NCBI GenBank assembly: GCA_030272155.1
Contig: CP126196.1
Span: 3,658,001 to 3,722,000, forward strand
Direction of reading: 5' to 3'
Length of the DNA: 64,000 nt
Origin: Tetradesmus obliquus
Taxonomy: Eukaryota; Chlorophyta; Chlorophyceae; Sphaeropleales; Scenedesmaceae
Below are positions 1 to 26,486 of the stretch, one piece after another. The position numbers and the translations under genes were made by a program. Under the pieces are notes generated by a model, which did no database searches, was not told where the DNA came from, and was given only the letters and a program-made list of their open reading frames with translations. Numbering within the stretch: the stretch's first letter is position 1; each line of letters starts with the position of its first letter.

Positions 1-515
1 ACTCAGCAAGTGTGCCTTTTGCATGGAAGCAACAGGAATGGTGTGAATGTTGAACACAGCATGTGCATGCATGCATGCATGTATGCATGCTACAGAGGCA
101 TCAGAAGGCACGGAAGCCACGATGCAGCAGACACAGCATGCATGCAAAACCCAATAGCAGGTGGCACGGAGGCAGCAGCAATACATGACTCCTGTGCTGG
201 CAGCACGCAGCTTAGCCAAATCAACGGGCTGCATGTATGCTGTTCTGCATGCAGTTCTGCAGTACTGCAGTACCACAGTTCTACAAAGTGCAGTTCTGCA
301 TGCTGCTGTGGTGCTGATTTGCATGCAGCCAGTCGCAAACGAAACACATGACTTCACACATGGGCCCACTGGATGGGCTGGCAGCAACTGCTGCCGGTGA
401 GATGCCAACGGGCGCTGTTGCTGGGTGCCGTCATTGGAGGACATGCCTGAAACAAACACTTTGACACATTGCTACCAGCGCTGCTGGCACCACAGCCAGC
501 TGCAGCTGCAATGAA

Positions 516-681
516 CAGGGACATGGAACAGGACATGGAACAGCGCATGCACTAACATGGAACAGGACATGGAACAGGACATGGAACAGGACATGGAACA
601 GCGCATGCACTAACATGGAACAGGACATGGAACAGGACATGGAACAGGACATGGAACAGGACATGGAACAGCGCATGCACT
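516..681. repeat. 12-bp minisatellite
   Basis: Tandem copies of ACATGGAACAGG. Three blocks each close with the same CGCATGCACTA spacer, which gives a higher-order repeat. It opens spurious frames on both strands. Confidence 0.9.
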
Positions 682-811
682 AAATAAAAGTAAGATAAGC
701 CAACAAAGAACGCCATGACAAGGAGTTTCATACTCCTGTGAGAATACTTGGGGAGATGAGCCATTGCTGCTGCAAGCAGTAGGAGCATTGGAGTCTGCAT
801 GTCGCTCTACA

Positions 812-884
812 TTTGCAGACATGCATTTGGGACCAATTGCAGACATGCATTTGGGACCATTTGCAGACATGCATTTGGGACCAT
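812..884. repeat. 24-bp repeat, three copies
   Basis: Three near-identical direct copies of a unit containing GCAGACATGCATTTGGGACC. Confidence 0.85.
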
Positions 885-1673
885 CGCTGGGACGCCAGTG
901 CAATCCGCGCCTGAACCAAAAACCAGGATCCAGACCAAACAGAACATAAGCGTTGCTGCATGAACATGCGGCATAAAAAGGCAGCCGAGCTGCTGCCGTG
1001 ATCAACCCGCGCCGGCCGTAGTACAGCACTGTACCCTGCTGCCCAAGCATAAGCAGAATGACAGCAGAAACCCGCATTGACACCTTTCCTGACACACTTT
1101 GGAGTAAACCATGGATCATGCACAACCAGTCCAGCACAATTATGTCCATCATCAGCGAAGCAGCCATGACGAGCACCCTTTCGCAACTTTTCTCACCCCC
1201 ATGAACCAAAACCCAGCATCTGATGTTGCAGCCCAAGGTTCCCTCACCAGTGAACTCGCAGCTTGTTCAGTGCCTGCTGCACCTCAAACACACAAACCTG
1301 AAGAAGTTGAAACTGTACTCACACTTTTTCGACTCGTCCAAGTCTTGCCAGCCCACTGCCGGCCTCTGACTGGCAAGGATGAGCTGGTGGAGGTTGTAGT
1401 GGGGCTGTACCCCACCGATAGGACGGCCCGCACCCTGGAGAATCATTTCCTGCTCATAGCACGCCACACATCAACACTGGATACCTCTATGCTGACGTGG
1501 CAGTCACAGCTCGTGTGGGCAGCCAGGCTGGGACCTGTGCACCACGCCCCATGCCAGGAAACATCGGAGTTTGCGTCATGTCCGCGAGTGCCTGAAGCCT
1601 TCTGGCACTAGTGCAAACAACTTCAGGTGGCAGGGACCTGTTCACCTCTTTGCCAATTTTGCAAGTACTTGCC

Positions 1674-14304
<12,631 letters not shown>

Positions 14305-14946
14305 CCCTGCCAGCTGAAAATGTTATTTTTCTATTATTAAAAGCAAGTATGCCGGCGTACACACAGAAGACCAAGCACGAGGGAGGTAAACAGCAGCGAG
14401 GGTGACTCCCTTTATATATACAGCAGAGCCAACATCCCATTAGCGTACGCTACCACGTTAGGCATCTTTCAGCTACGCGAAAGATACGTAATGCGACGAT
14501 CGAGACTGCCCAGCTCTCAGTGAGGGTGACGATGCGTCAGTGACGATACCAAAACACCCACACTATGGCAGCAAACAACCTCCTTTTCGTGTGTTTCAAA
14601 CATTGAAGTCCATACATAAAATTTTCTTACGTATAATGGGTTTGTGGTTTGCTGTCGCTGGCGTGCTCGCCGCAAGATATATAAATGTTCGCAGGGAGTT
14701 TCGCAGGTTGTGCTCAGCACCCTGTATAAGCCTTCACTGGAGCAGGTTACATTGGATCGCCATGAAATTGGCCAAACGTGCTTGTTACAAGATGATTTCG
14801 GCACCACATCCACAGTCGACTCAGCACAAGGCCAGCTGACGGCCCGAACGGGGCCTGGGCCAGCACAGAGTACAGGGTGTGGAGCTTCAAGCGAATGCAA
14901 GAACACAGGCACAGCACTAAACAAGGAAACATCATTTCAAAGACCA

Positions 14947-14978
<32 letters not shown>

Positions 14979-14981
14979 GCA
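14305..14981 (-). promoter_or_regulatory. promoter of the G8 gene, with a TATA-like box
   Basis: This 677-bp gap lies between the URB1 stop and the G8 start, both on the minus strand. Minus-strand TATATATAAA at 14411-14420 lies about 105 bp upstream of the G8 start codon, a plausible TATA box. The right part must also hold the URB1 3' untranslated region; TGTAA-type algal poly(A) words occur on the minus strand near 14748 and 14788. Neither end has been mapped. Confidence 0.5.
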
Positions 14982-15447
14982 CTACTGCCCTGAGGCACCC
15001 ATCAAATGTGCCATCAACTGCCTGCACTCATGGCCCCCACAGCCCGCCCTGCTGCCACCTGCACCCGCCTCGCCGCATGTTGCCACCATTACTGCTTGAA
15101 GCTGTTGCAGCACGACAGCATGCAGCTGCAGCTGCAGCAGCTGCCTGCGCAGCCGTGCATTCGGTGCAGCCTCCAGCAGCAGCACCAGCAGCGCCAGCAG
15201 CTGCTGCAGCAGCGGCAGCGGCAGGCCCCTGCTGCCTGCTGCACCCAACCCAGCAGCAGCAGCAGCAGCAGGAGCAGCAGCAGCCACATTCACCCCTGCT
15301 GCTGCCAGTGCTGCTGCAGTCACTGCCATAGCTGCAGCACTGTATGCTGCATACACCTCTGCTGCTTGGTCGCGCTTGTTGAGGGCCACTCGAGCTGACA
15401 GCAGCTGCAGCAGGCAACTCAGCGCCCAGGAGCCACCTGGTGGATCC

Positions 15448-15497
<50 letters not shown>

Positions 15498-16004
15498 ATC
15501 AGAACTGCTGACCGCTGAGCCAGCATCTGTCTCAACAGCCGTCCCTGCACCCGCAGGCATTGCTGATGCACTTGCACCTGCAAAACCACCGCCACTGCTG
15601 CTATTACATGCAGCCTCAACGTCTAGACATGCTGCTGCTGCCAGCCACTGCAGTAGCCCCGAAGACCGGATCAGATTTGACGCCAGACCCGGCAGCAGCA
15701 CTGCCTGCTGTATCACTTGTGCAATCGGCCCATCCAAGCTACTGCTACTGCTACTGCTGCTGCTGCCGGCGAGCGTGCCAAACCCACTGCAGGCCGGCTG
15801 AATTAAAGCAGCAGCAGCAGCAGAGGCTGGCAGAGCCAGTGGTGTGCTGTGGTGTGCTGCGAGGCAGTTTGCTGCTGCTGAGCCTGCCAGGGCCATGAGG
15901 CTCTCACAGACGTACTTGCGGCGGTACAGCCTGCCATCCACAGGACCCTGCGGCAGTACAAAAAAGCAGTACATTGACATGGTGTATTGCAAAGCTGTAG
16001 GCGT

Positions 16005-16042
<38 letters not shown>

Positions 16043-17038
16043 TGCAAATGGGCCAGCTGCAGTACAAGAAGCAGTACGGGCAAACCAATACAACATACGA
16101 GCTTGAAGGTCCGACTACCAGCCCCTGCTATGCTGTACGCCCCACAAGCAACCCGCAACAAAAAATGCTGTTGCTCAGCAGCTGCGCAGCTTGGTGACAA
16201 CACCATGTGTTGTGTGGTTGAGCAACGCTAATAACATACATGACGTAGAACAAATGCAACAGGGAACAGATCCAGCCTTAAATCTACTGAAATAGGCTGT
16301 CCGTCTCACCCTCAGGCCCAGCCACAGCAGCCGCATCAGCCACTGCCGCTCAGCCATAACAGCGGCAGCGCCCTTCACACCCCCGCCGCCGCCCCGGCCT
16401 GATTTCGAACTCGAATTCGAATTCGAATTCGAATTCCCGCCGCCGCCGCCAGCCATGATGCGCCCAAACAGCGGCAGGCCGGCCGTATCTAGCGCAGGCT
16501 GCCGCAGCAGCAGCTTGTGCACGGTGCTGTGCATTGCTGCTGCTGGAGCCGCCAGCAGCAGCGCTGACTCAGCAGCTAACACTGCTGCTGCTGCCGGCAG
16601 CTGCTGCTGCGGTGAAGTGATGCCAGCTGCCACCCAGTTCAGTAGGGCTGCTAGCTGGTGGACGCGCTTGGAGGAGCGCAGCTGCTGCTGCAGCGTGGCG
16701 GGCGCTGCTGCTGCTGCTGCTGCAGCTGGTGATTGTGGTGTAGGCATGTTCAGTGAGGTCCTCAGCAGGTCAAGGCACTGGTAGGCAAGTGACCTGCAGC
16801 AACAACAAAACGATCCACGCCTTGAGCACTGCGGGTGCGTCACGCACAGTTCTACATGACTTGAGTATGCGACAGCAAATTGCAGGTTTGTTTGATAGGT
16901 CGCTGAATATGGTGACAAGCTTGGACAGAGATAAGACAGGTGACCGCCACGTAGCCACGCATGCATTGCAGGTCCAGTTGGTGCAGTGAGTGGCGATAGA
17001 AGTGACCGACTGTGAGCATACATCTTCAATGCTGCCGG

Positions 17039-17079
<41 letters not shown>

Positions 17080-17921
17080 GTTTCTGAGGCTCACCTCATG
17101 CCAGCATCTTCTGCTGCCAACGTCCGCAGCACCACCCCCAGTAAACCACAGCCCGCAAAACCCTCGACATCCAGCACGCCCCGCCGCAAATCCCCAGCCG
17201 CCAGCAGCAGCAGCGACAGCGGGTCGTACGCAGCAGCAGCAACGCTAGCAGGAGCACCAGCACAAACATCACCCCTGCTGCTGCTGCTGCTGCTGTAGTT
17301 GTGGTACAGCTGCTGTAAACCCTCGCCACCCGCTGGCTCCTCATCAGGGTTTAGGCAGCGGCGGTCAGGGAACAAAACCACGGTCAGTGCACATCGCAGG
17401 GGTTCCAAGGGGCACGCGTCCCTCAGCAGCTGCTGCTGAAAATCTGAATCAATGCTGAAGCTTGCTACTGCCATGTCCTGCTGCTGCTGCTGCTGCTGGG
17501 CCCTCTGATGATCATAATACTGCTTTGCTGCTGCTCCAAACAGGCACCTGGGCCATGGGAGGGGTCCCTGCGCTGACTCATCTGCAGCACCTGCTGAAGC
17601 TGCTGCCTCTTGTTTGTCAATTCCATCGTCGTCACCGCTGCTGCTGCTGTCACTTGTGTCACCCTGCTGCTGCTGCTGCTGCTGCTTTTGCAGAGGTACC
17701 AAGCCATCCAGCAGCAGCATCAGCCTCAGCACTGCCCTGTCACAATCTGACAGGCTGCCGCCATGTGCAACCTGCAGCAGCTGCAGCAGCGACGTCAGCG
17801 GCTGGGTTTCAATGCCTGCCAAACCCTGCTGCTGCTGCTGCTGTTCATCTGCTGTGAAGAACCTTGGAATGTCTAGCAGCACCTCCAGCAGCAGCACCAG
17901 CTGATGCTTGAAGGCATCTCC

Positions 17922-17977
<56 letters not shown>

Positions 17978-18236
17978 CTGCATCTACGACAGGCATGTAC
18001 GATGCCAGGGGCGTCGGCACAGCCGCCACAGCCGCCGGCAGCTGCTGCTGCTGCTGCCCAGGCAGCAGCAGGGCAGGCACAAACCCAGAGTGCGACACGA
18101 GCAGCTGCAGCAGCTGGGCAGCACCTGCTGCCACTGCAGGGTTTACCAGAGGGCTTACTTGAGCTGCATCAGCATCAGCCCCTTGTGTATCCTCTGGTTC
18201 ATCAGCATCATCCAACTCTTCAGCTGCTGCTACTGC

Positions 18237-18269
<33 letters not shown>

Positions 18270-18622
18270 AGTAGCGTGTTCCACATCCATATCGTCTACA
18301 GCCTGTGCTGCATCGTCTTCCTCTTCAATGCTGCTGCTGCTGCTGTCAACATCCATACTACCAGCATCACTATCACTGCTGGTGACTTCATCTGTACTGT
18401 CAGCTGACCCCTGCTGCTGCTCACTGCCCTGTTCTGACTCATCAGCAGTTGCAACTCCCTGAGCATCTTCATCCTCCTCACTGCTGCTGCTGCTGCTGCT
18501 GCTGCTGCTTGAGGCTCCCTCCTGCTGCTGCTCCTCTTCACCATCACTGCTGTCCGCTCCTGCTGCATGTGGCTCTGCAACTTGCTGTCCTGCGACTTCA
18601 ACAGCAGCCTCCTCCTCCTCAC

Positions 18623-18660
<38 letters not shown>

Positions 18661-19620
18661 GCTGACTCAGCAGCAGCCTGATCCCCCTGCCCCCCTGGCA
18701 GCAGCGCAGCCAGCAGCCGCCGCAGGCAGCGCAGCGCCACGTCATCACCCCAGCGATACTGCAGCACATGCACAGCCAGCCGCCGCACAGCCGCCGCCAC
18801 GTCATCAAATGCAGCGCGCCCGGCTGCTGCTGCTGCCTGATCATGATTTTTCAGATCTTCATCATCATGTTCTTCGCTGCTGCTGCTGCTGCTGCTGCTG
18901 TCGGGGTCTGCAGCACAGCCATTCTGCTGCTGCTGGTTTGAAGTGCTGCGTGTGCATCTGAATGCATCAGGCACAAGTGCTACCATGTCTCCCGCCCAGC
19001 CATTGAGCTGATCAATCAGCAACAGCTCAAAGCTGCTGCGCTGAAACACACCCTGCTGCTGCTGCTGCTGCTGCTGCCAGGGTTGCTGCTTGAACAGCGC
19101 TGCAAGGCTGCTGCAGGCGCAGCTCACGAAAGCAGCTAGCTCCTGCAAGCCCTGCTGCTGCTGCTGCTGCTGTAGGTCAGCTGTCGCTGCCATCTCATCA
19201 TCCTCTGCTTTGGTTGATCCTTCCTGCTGCTTCTGCTGCTGCTGAATCAGCCAGGTAGCCAGGTGCAGCTGCTGCTCATGCGTCGCCACAGGATCCTCAC
19301 CAGCAGCAGCAGCAGCAGCAGGGTAGCCAGCAGCAGCAGGGTAGCCAGCAGCTGGCAGCAGCTTTGCCAGCAGCTTGCTCCTGCTGTCAGCATCCAGTGG
19401 ATCAAATGACAGGCACAGCTGCAGCACTGGCAGCGCATGCTCAAAAAGACTTGCTACTGCTGCTGCTGAAAGGTGACTGTTACTTGCTGATGCTGCTGCT
19501 GCCAGCTTTGCCTGCTGCTGCTGCTTGCGCCGCTTGCTCTGTATGAATGCCAGCATTGCTGTCCTGTAAGTAGCTACAACAGGGTCAGCAGCACCACATG
19601 GCATCTGCTGTTCACCATCT

Positions 19621-19654
<34 letters not shown>

Positions 19655-20888
19655 TGGCTTGCAGGTATGCAGCAGCAGCTGGCAGCAGCAGAGCCAGAGC
19701 TTCACGCCGACTGCCTGCTGCTGCTGCTGCTGCTGCTGCTGCTTCCAGGCATGGGCCTAATGCAGCAGCAAAGACGCTGCTCAACTCTGCAGGTTTCTGT
19801 CTGATGAGTGCTGCTGCTACTGCCGCCCTAGCAGGGTTCAGGGGAGGTTTTAGGCACGACTGCAGAACCCTAGGTGTGCAAGCCAGCTGCAGTAGCTGAC
19901 TCTGCTGCACTTGGCTGCTGCTGACTGCTGCTGTATGTGCCCCTGACAGCATTTCTGCCACTGAAGCATCCACAGCAGCACTTTGATGCCGCTTGAACTG
20001 CTGCAAGAGCAGGTGAAACAGACGTGTTTCTAGGGTGCCGCTGCTGCCGCTGCTGCTGCTGCTGCTGCCAGTCAGCTGCTGCTGCTGCTGCAGCAACAAC
20101 TGTGCCACCAGCAGCAGCACCTGCTGATGAGAACCAGGTAGCCTGCCACCTTGGACAGGACCTGCTGCTGCTGCTGTTGCTGCGGAGTCAACACCGTTCT
20201 GCTGCTGCTTCCTCTTTTTGCTGCTGCCTTTTGCAGCAGTCAGCTGTTTAGCAGAGCTCTGTACTGCTGCTGCTGCTGCTGCTACCAAGCTGCTTGCCAA
20301 GCTTTGCAGCTGCGGCTGCAGGGCTGCTCTTACAAGCTGCAGCACCTGGCTGCTGCTGCTGCTGCTGCTGCTGCTGCGTCCAAGGCTTGAACCAGTAGCT
20401 CCTGCATTTGTTATGCAGGCCAGCAGCTCCACACATGCTGCTGCTGCTGCTGGTGCTGCCGCTGCTGCCCCTTCACCATCTCCATTGGTTGTCTCCACAT
20501 CCAGCTGCAGCTGCACAGCATTCGATGCCTTGCAGAAGTATGGCAGGACAGCCTGCGCAACCTCTGCTGCTGCTGCTGCTGTTGACTGGCATGCAGTGTC
20601 TCCAGCAACCAGTGCAGTACTGCTGCTGCTGCTGCTGCTAGCAGGGGCCGTCTTTTGCAGCAGCCAAACAAGCAGCAGCAGCGTTGCGTTGCTGAGCTCG
20701 GCAGCAGCAGCAGCAGCAGGAAAAGCTGCTGCAGCTGAGCAGAAGCTGCTCAGCAGCACTGGATGCTGCAGCACTGATAGCACAACAGGCGCACTCACGT
20801 GCACATCACTGCTGTTGCTGCTGTTGCTGCTGTTGCTGCTGCTGCCAAGCTGTGGTGTGTCTGCCGTGGTCTCAACTTTCTTCTTCTC

Positions 20889-20930
<42 letters not shown>

Positions 20931-21139
20931 CTTGCAGATGCCTCCGCCAGCCGTCATCAGGCTTTGCAGGGCTTGGCAAGTGAATGCCAAATGCTGCTGC
21001 TGCTGCTGCCCTGTCGCTGCTGCTGCCCTAGCCATGCTGCTGCAGGTGACCTGCACCAGCTGCAGCTTCTCCTGAATTGGCAGCTGCTGCAGCTGCAGCA
21101 CCACCTTGCTGCACCAGACATGATCACTTAGCAGTGCCA

Positions 21140-21180
<41 letters not shown>

Positions 21181-21736
21181 AGTGCACTGGATGATGTGCA
21201 AGCACTGTCAAAGCATGACTGCAGCAGCAGATGGGGTGGTATGCTGCTCAGGTGCTGCCTCACAGACCTGCTGCTGCTGCTGCTGCAGACATCTGCCAAG
21301 CTAAGGCCATGACAGCTCAGCACCCCATACAGCAGCTGCAGTGCATGCTCCACCACATTCAGTACTGGGCCACAGCTGCTGCTGGTGCCTTTGAAACATG
21401 AAGCACTGTCGAGCGCTGTCGCCACAGCAGCAGCGGCAGCAGCAGCGGAACTTGCAAGGAGTGCCAGGTGCAGCCGCTGCCAGCTGCTGCTGTCTTCAGA
21501 TGCAGCGCCTTCCACAGCAGCCAGGCAGTCCTGCAGTTTCAGCTGCTGCTGCTGCTGCTGCTGCTGAGACGGCTGCACAGTCAGCTGCAGCAGTGGTGGC
21601 GGCGCAGCAGCTGCTACATGCCTTGCTTTGTGCTTCTTCTTATGGCTGTTGCTGCTGCTGCTGCTGCTAGCTGTGTTCAGTGCTACAGCTTTCTGGTACA
21701 GCGAAGCAATAGCCGAAGCCTCAACAGGAAGCACAA

Positions 21737-21770
<34 letters not shown>

Positions 21771-21786
21771 ACTGCTGCCAGTTGCA

Positions 21787-21844
<58 letters not shown>

Positions 21845-22071
21845 AGTCAGCACCCCACTCTGGGCCCGCTTCCTCTTTCAGCAGCAGCTGCAGCACCGCA
21901 ACTGACAGCCCCTGCTGCACCTGCTGCTGCAGCAGCTGCTGCCACACACTACCAACATACCCACAAGCAGCAGCTTTAGCTGCTGAACAGGCCTTTTGAG
22001 ATTTCAGCAGCTTCAGCAGCCTCCGGAAAGCACACACAGCAAAGAGGCTTGGCAGACTGATGTCAGCAACA

Positions 22072-22105
<34 letters not shown>

Positions 22106-22142
22106 AGTCAGGAGCTGTAGATCCGTCTCCAGCAGGTGCTGC

Positions 22143-22176
<34 letters not shown>

Positions 22177-22604
22177 AGGGCTGCCTGTATGAGCTCCCAG
22201 GGCTCCTGTGGCTTCCTGGCCACTGCTGCTGCTGCCTCAGCAATGAAGCCAAGCACCGTCTGCTGCGCAGACAGCCAATCGGCATCTAATCCAACAGCAG
22301 CAGCAGCAGCAGCAGGAGTGGCACTGTCTGCAGAGCACAATACATGCGGCTGATACAGCTGCTGCTGCTCCTTATCGCTGCTGTTGCTGGAGTTGCCAGC
22401 TGCTCTCCATATTTGCGGCAGGTGCTGCAGCCATACAGACGCCTTCACAGCATTGTTGCTGCTGCTGCTGCTGCTGCAGAAGGGTGCTAGACGTAGCTCT
22501 AGCAGAGTGGCGGCTGACTGCCTCACGCCTGCATCTGGCGAGGCAGCAGCAAGACGCAGCAGCGGCAGGAGCTGCGCCACGCTGCAGCTCCCAGGGTCTG
22601 GCAG

Positions 22605-22642
<38 letters not shown>

Positions 22643-25198
22643 GTGATGGTGATGATCCTGCTGCTGCTGCCAGGAGTACGTCCAGGGCTGCCTGCTGCAC
22701 GTCAACTGGTGCTGACAGCAAGTCCTGCAAGAGGTGCATACAAACCGCAGTTGCAGACCATGTGATGAGTGTTCCACGCAGCAGCAGACATCAGGTGAGC
22801 CAACATGCTGACTGCATGGTTGCCTCAACAGCACGCACTGGTTCAAGCCAGCAGCAAGAGACCGGCCTTACAAGCTTGCACTGGTTCAGAGCGTTGTACT
22901 GAAGATACACCTTCGCTCCTCACCTGGCCTTGCAGCAGCAGTTTCGCCAGGTCAGCATGTCCCTCAGCCACAGCCTCAGGCAGCCACCTGGCATAGCAGC
23001 GCAGCACACCACACACCTGGCACTGCAGCAGCCGCAGCTGCTGCTGCGTGTACTGCTGCTGCTGCTGCTGCTGCTGCGGATCTGCGGCAGGCTTGACACC
23101 TGCTGCCGCTGCGGCGGCGCGTTGTAGATTTGTTGTCACTGCCACAAGCACTGAAATGTCAGGGGCACGCAGCCGCAGCGCCTGCCGCAACTGCTGCAGG
23201 AAGTTGGCCCACGCAGCTGCCGCAGCTGCCATCTGGTGCCAGTCAGCAGTAGCAACATGCTGCTGCTGCTGCTGGTAGTCTCCGTTGCTAGCTGGGCTGA
23301 GTGCTGCTGTGTGACTCTGCTGTGCCGCTGCTGACGCTGCTGCTGCTGCTGCTGCTGCTGCCAGCTGCTCCACTGGCTGCAGCAGTGCTGCTGCTGCTGC
23401 CATGCACTGCTGCAGCAGGCTGAGTGTGCCCGACAGCACCTGGGGGCTGCTGTGCTGCAGCCCGCGGGACAGCAACCCCTGCATTAAAAATCAAATTAGG
23501 GACGCAGACAGCTGAGTCAATTACAGCACAACCAATTGTAGAGACAGGTGCCTGACAGCACCTTGGGGGCTGCTGCACTGCAGCCCGCAAGACAGTGCCC
23601 CTGGTGATAGGCCTCATATGATTCATGCACCCACCTTGTGCACAGCAGCAGGCATGCAGCGCCTCGCAGCAGCCCTAAAACACATCAAACCACTCGATAC
23701 ATCACAACAAACAAGCAACCCTGAACCCTTTTGTTTGCACGGGTTGCACTTTGCGTTTGAGAGTGTTTGCGAGTGTTTGAACATGTTCAAATTCAATTTC
23801 AATCCAGCCAGCCACCCACCTTGTGCACAGCAGAAGGCATGCAGCGCCTCACAGCAGCCCTGAAGGCAGCCCCACTCGCATCAGGAGCAGCAAGCAGCGG
23901 CGCAGCCGCCGCCCCGGCCTCCACTAACACAGCTTTCTCAAACCTTAAGCTGCCTGCTACCTCTGCTGCTGCTGCCGCTGCTGCCAGGTCACCGCTGCAA
24001 CCGGCAGCAGCAGCTGCAGCAGCACTCCACTGCGCAACTGCAGCAGCAGCAGCCTGCACCTGCTGCATAACAGCACATGGCGCCCTAGCTGCAGCTTCTA
24101 CTAAAACCCCAGCCACTGAAACACAGGCCAGCCAGGATTCGCAGGGTTCAGGTTCTAAGCTGTACGGTAAAACCTGCAGCAGCTCGGCTGCTAGCTGCGG
24201 CTTAGCAGCTGCTACAGCTTGCAGCAGCCGGGCATGCGCTGTGCTACGACCCGGCTGTAGCCGCTGCAGCAGCCGCAGCGCCCTCAGCCCTCCTGATGTT
24301 GCTGCTGCTGCTGCTGCCGCGGCATTGCCGATGCTGCTGCTGCTGCCACGCCTGCTGCCAACAGCGTGCGCCTGCTGTAATGCTGCTGCTGCTGCTGCTG
24401 CATCTGAGCCTGGCAACTGCTGATCTTGCTGCTGCTGCTGCTGCTGAGTCAGCATTGCTGATGCTGATGTGGCGCTGACAAGGCCTTTTGTAGGATGAGT
24501 CAGCAGCAGCAGTAGCATGTCATACGCTGCTGCGGCTGCTGCTGCCACAAGCTCGTTCATGCGCTGCGCATCAGCAGCAGCTGCAGCATCTGAAGCAGCA
24601 GCAGCACTTGCTCGCCGCTTCTTGGCACTCTGTTGCGCAGAGTGCGACTGCTTCTGAGCTTTCCGCTTCTTACTGCCGCCTGCCGCCGCTGCTGCTGCTG
24701 CTGCTGCTGCTTTACCCTCACTTTCATCACTGCTATTATCACTGTCCTCATCGTCACTGTCGGTAGCTGCTGCTGCTGCTGCTGCTGCTTCATCATCTTC
24801 ACCATCATCACTGCTGCTGCTGCCGCTCTCGTCCTCACTGTCAGTGTCATGCAGTCCAGGGACCAGCAAGCCTGCATCCTCATCTGCTGCTGCTGCCGCT
24901 GTCTTGTCATTTTCCGCAGCTGCCGCATCTGCTGCTGCTGCTACTTCTGTGGCAAACCCTGCAGCCGCAGCTACTGCTGCCAGCTGAGCAAGTGCAGCAT
25001 CACCCCAAAGCTCCAGATTTGTTGCAGCCGCCACTGCACTGCCAGGGCCCAAAACCCTGTCATGTAACAGCCGCAAAACCCCGAGAATAACACCCGGCGG
25101 ATCTGAGGCGAGGTGCTGCAGCAGGCCGCTCATGAGTGGGCGCGTCTGCAGCAGCACCGGCAGCAGCAGCGGGTCGGCGGCCTGCAGCATGGTGGCAA

Positions 25199-25232
<34 letters not shown>

Positions 25233-26410
25233 CAGCAGCGTTGATGAAATGAGAGACGTACATGATCAAGAACGCAAGGTAGAGAGGACAACATTGGGCT
25301 TCAGTGTTAGATGCAATTACTGTGCCTGACCAGCATCAGATGGGTCGCCATTCTGAATGCTGCCGTCTGTACAAGTGGAGTTGTCACAGCCGCCAGCGTC
25401 ATCCTTTGAAACAGACAGCATGATGCTATCCAAGTGGGCAGCAGCAGACGCGTGTGCAGCAGACGTGGCCTGGCTGAACAGACCACGTAAAAAAAACCTA
25501 AGCAGCAAACACGCAGAAAACAAGCAGCAAACTCTGGTCAGGCCTCTCACCCCACTCCACAAACACATTGTGTGAGGGGTAATCAACGACTGGCTTTCAC
25601 TGCTTCATCAACAGATCAAACTTGCTTGCTGTAAGTGTTGTTGCAACTTCAGCCACTCACCCCACTCCACAAACACTGCCCTGCTGGGCCGCCGCCCCAG
25701 TGCAGGGCTCGCCCACATCTCCCATTGCGCAGGCACCTGCTGCTGCTGCTGCTGGCCCTCTCCGCCGCCCTTTCCTGCAAGCCCGCCGCTTTCCTGCAAG
25801 CCGCCGCCGTTTCCTGCAAGCCGCGGCGGCCGCGCCAGCTTGGGCAGCACTGACAGGCTGAAGTCAAAGGCAGCGCAGAGCTCCCGAAGGGTGCTGCCGC
25901 CCCTGCCAGCGAGTGCGGTGAGTAAAGCCAGCGCTGCGTTGCTGCGCTGCCGGTTGTTGCTGCTGAGCAGAAAGTAGACCTGCTTCAGGCGGCGCTGCAG
26001 GATGGCACCTGCATGCAGGAGCGAGTGCAGAGAGCATTTTCAGGAGGCAAGTGACATCAAGCATATATTTCAACAGCATTTGATTAGCTGGTCAAGACCT
26101 GCTGCTGCTGCTGCTGCTGTCACACATGCGAGCTGGTCGAGCCCTGCTGCGATGCGCTGCCTTGCTGCTGCCTCGCAGCTGCTGCTGCTGCTGCTGCCGT
26201 CTCACCTGCCAGCTGGTCCAGCCCCGTTGTGATGCGCTGCCTTGCTGCTGCTACCTCACAGCTGCTGCTGCTGCCGCCTCGCAGCTGCTGGTGGGGCTGC
26301 TGCTGCTGTCTCACATGCGAGCTGTTCATGCCCTGCTGCTGTCTCACCTGCCAACTGGTCAAGCCCTGTTGTGATGCGCTGCCTTGCTGCAGCTTCGCAG
26401 CTGGGGCTGG

Positions 26411-26486
<76 letters not shown>

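Larger units (their letters stand above)
1..1673. other. repeat-rich flank, no gene seen
   Basis: No open frame here has protein-like composition or splice context. The stretch holds two short minisatellites (listed separately), many GCATGC-type words, and at about 1378-1425 a diverged copy of the last part of the neighbouring G8 gene's terminal exon (compare about 1686-1735). The 3' untranslated region of that gene should lie in the right part of this stretch, but I could not fix a polyadenylation site. Confidence 0.5.

Noticed and set aside
17904-21979. Plus-strand polyLeu, polyCys and polyAla frames
   Set aside because: They are antisense shadows of CAG tracts in the URB1 exon.
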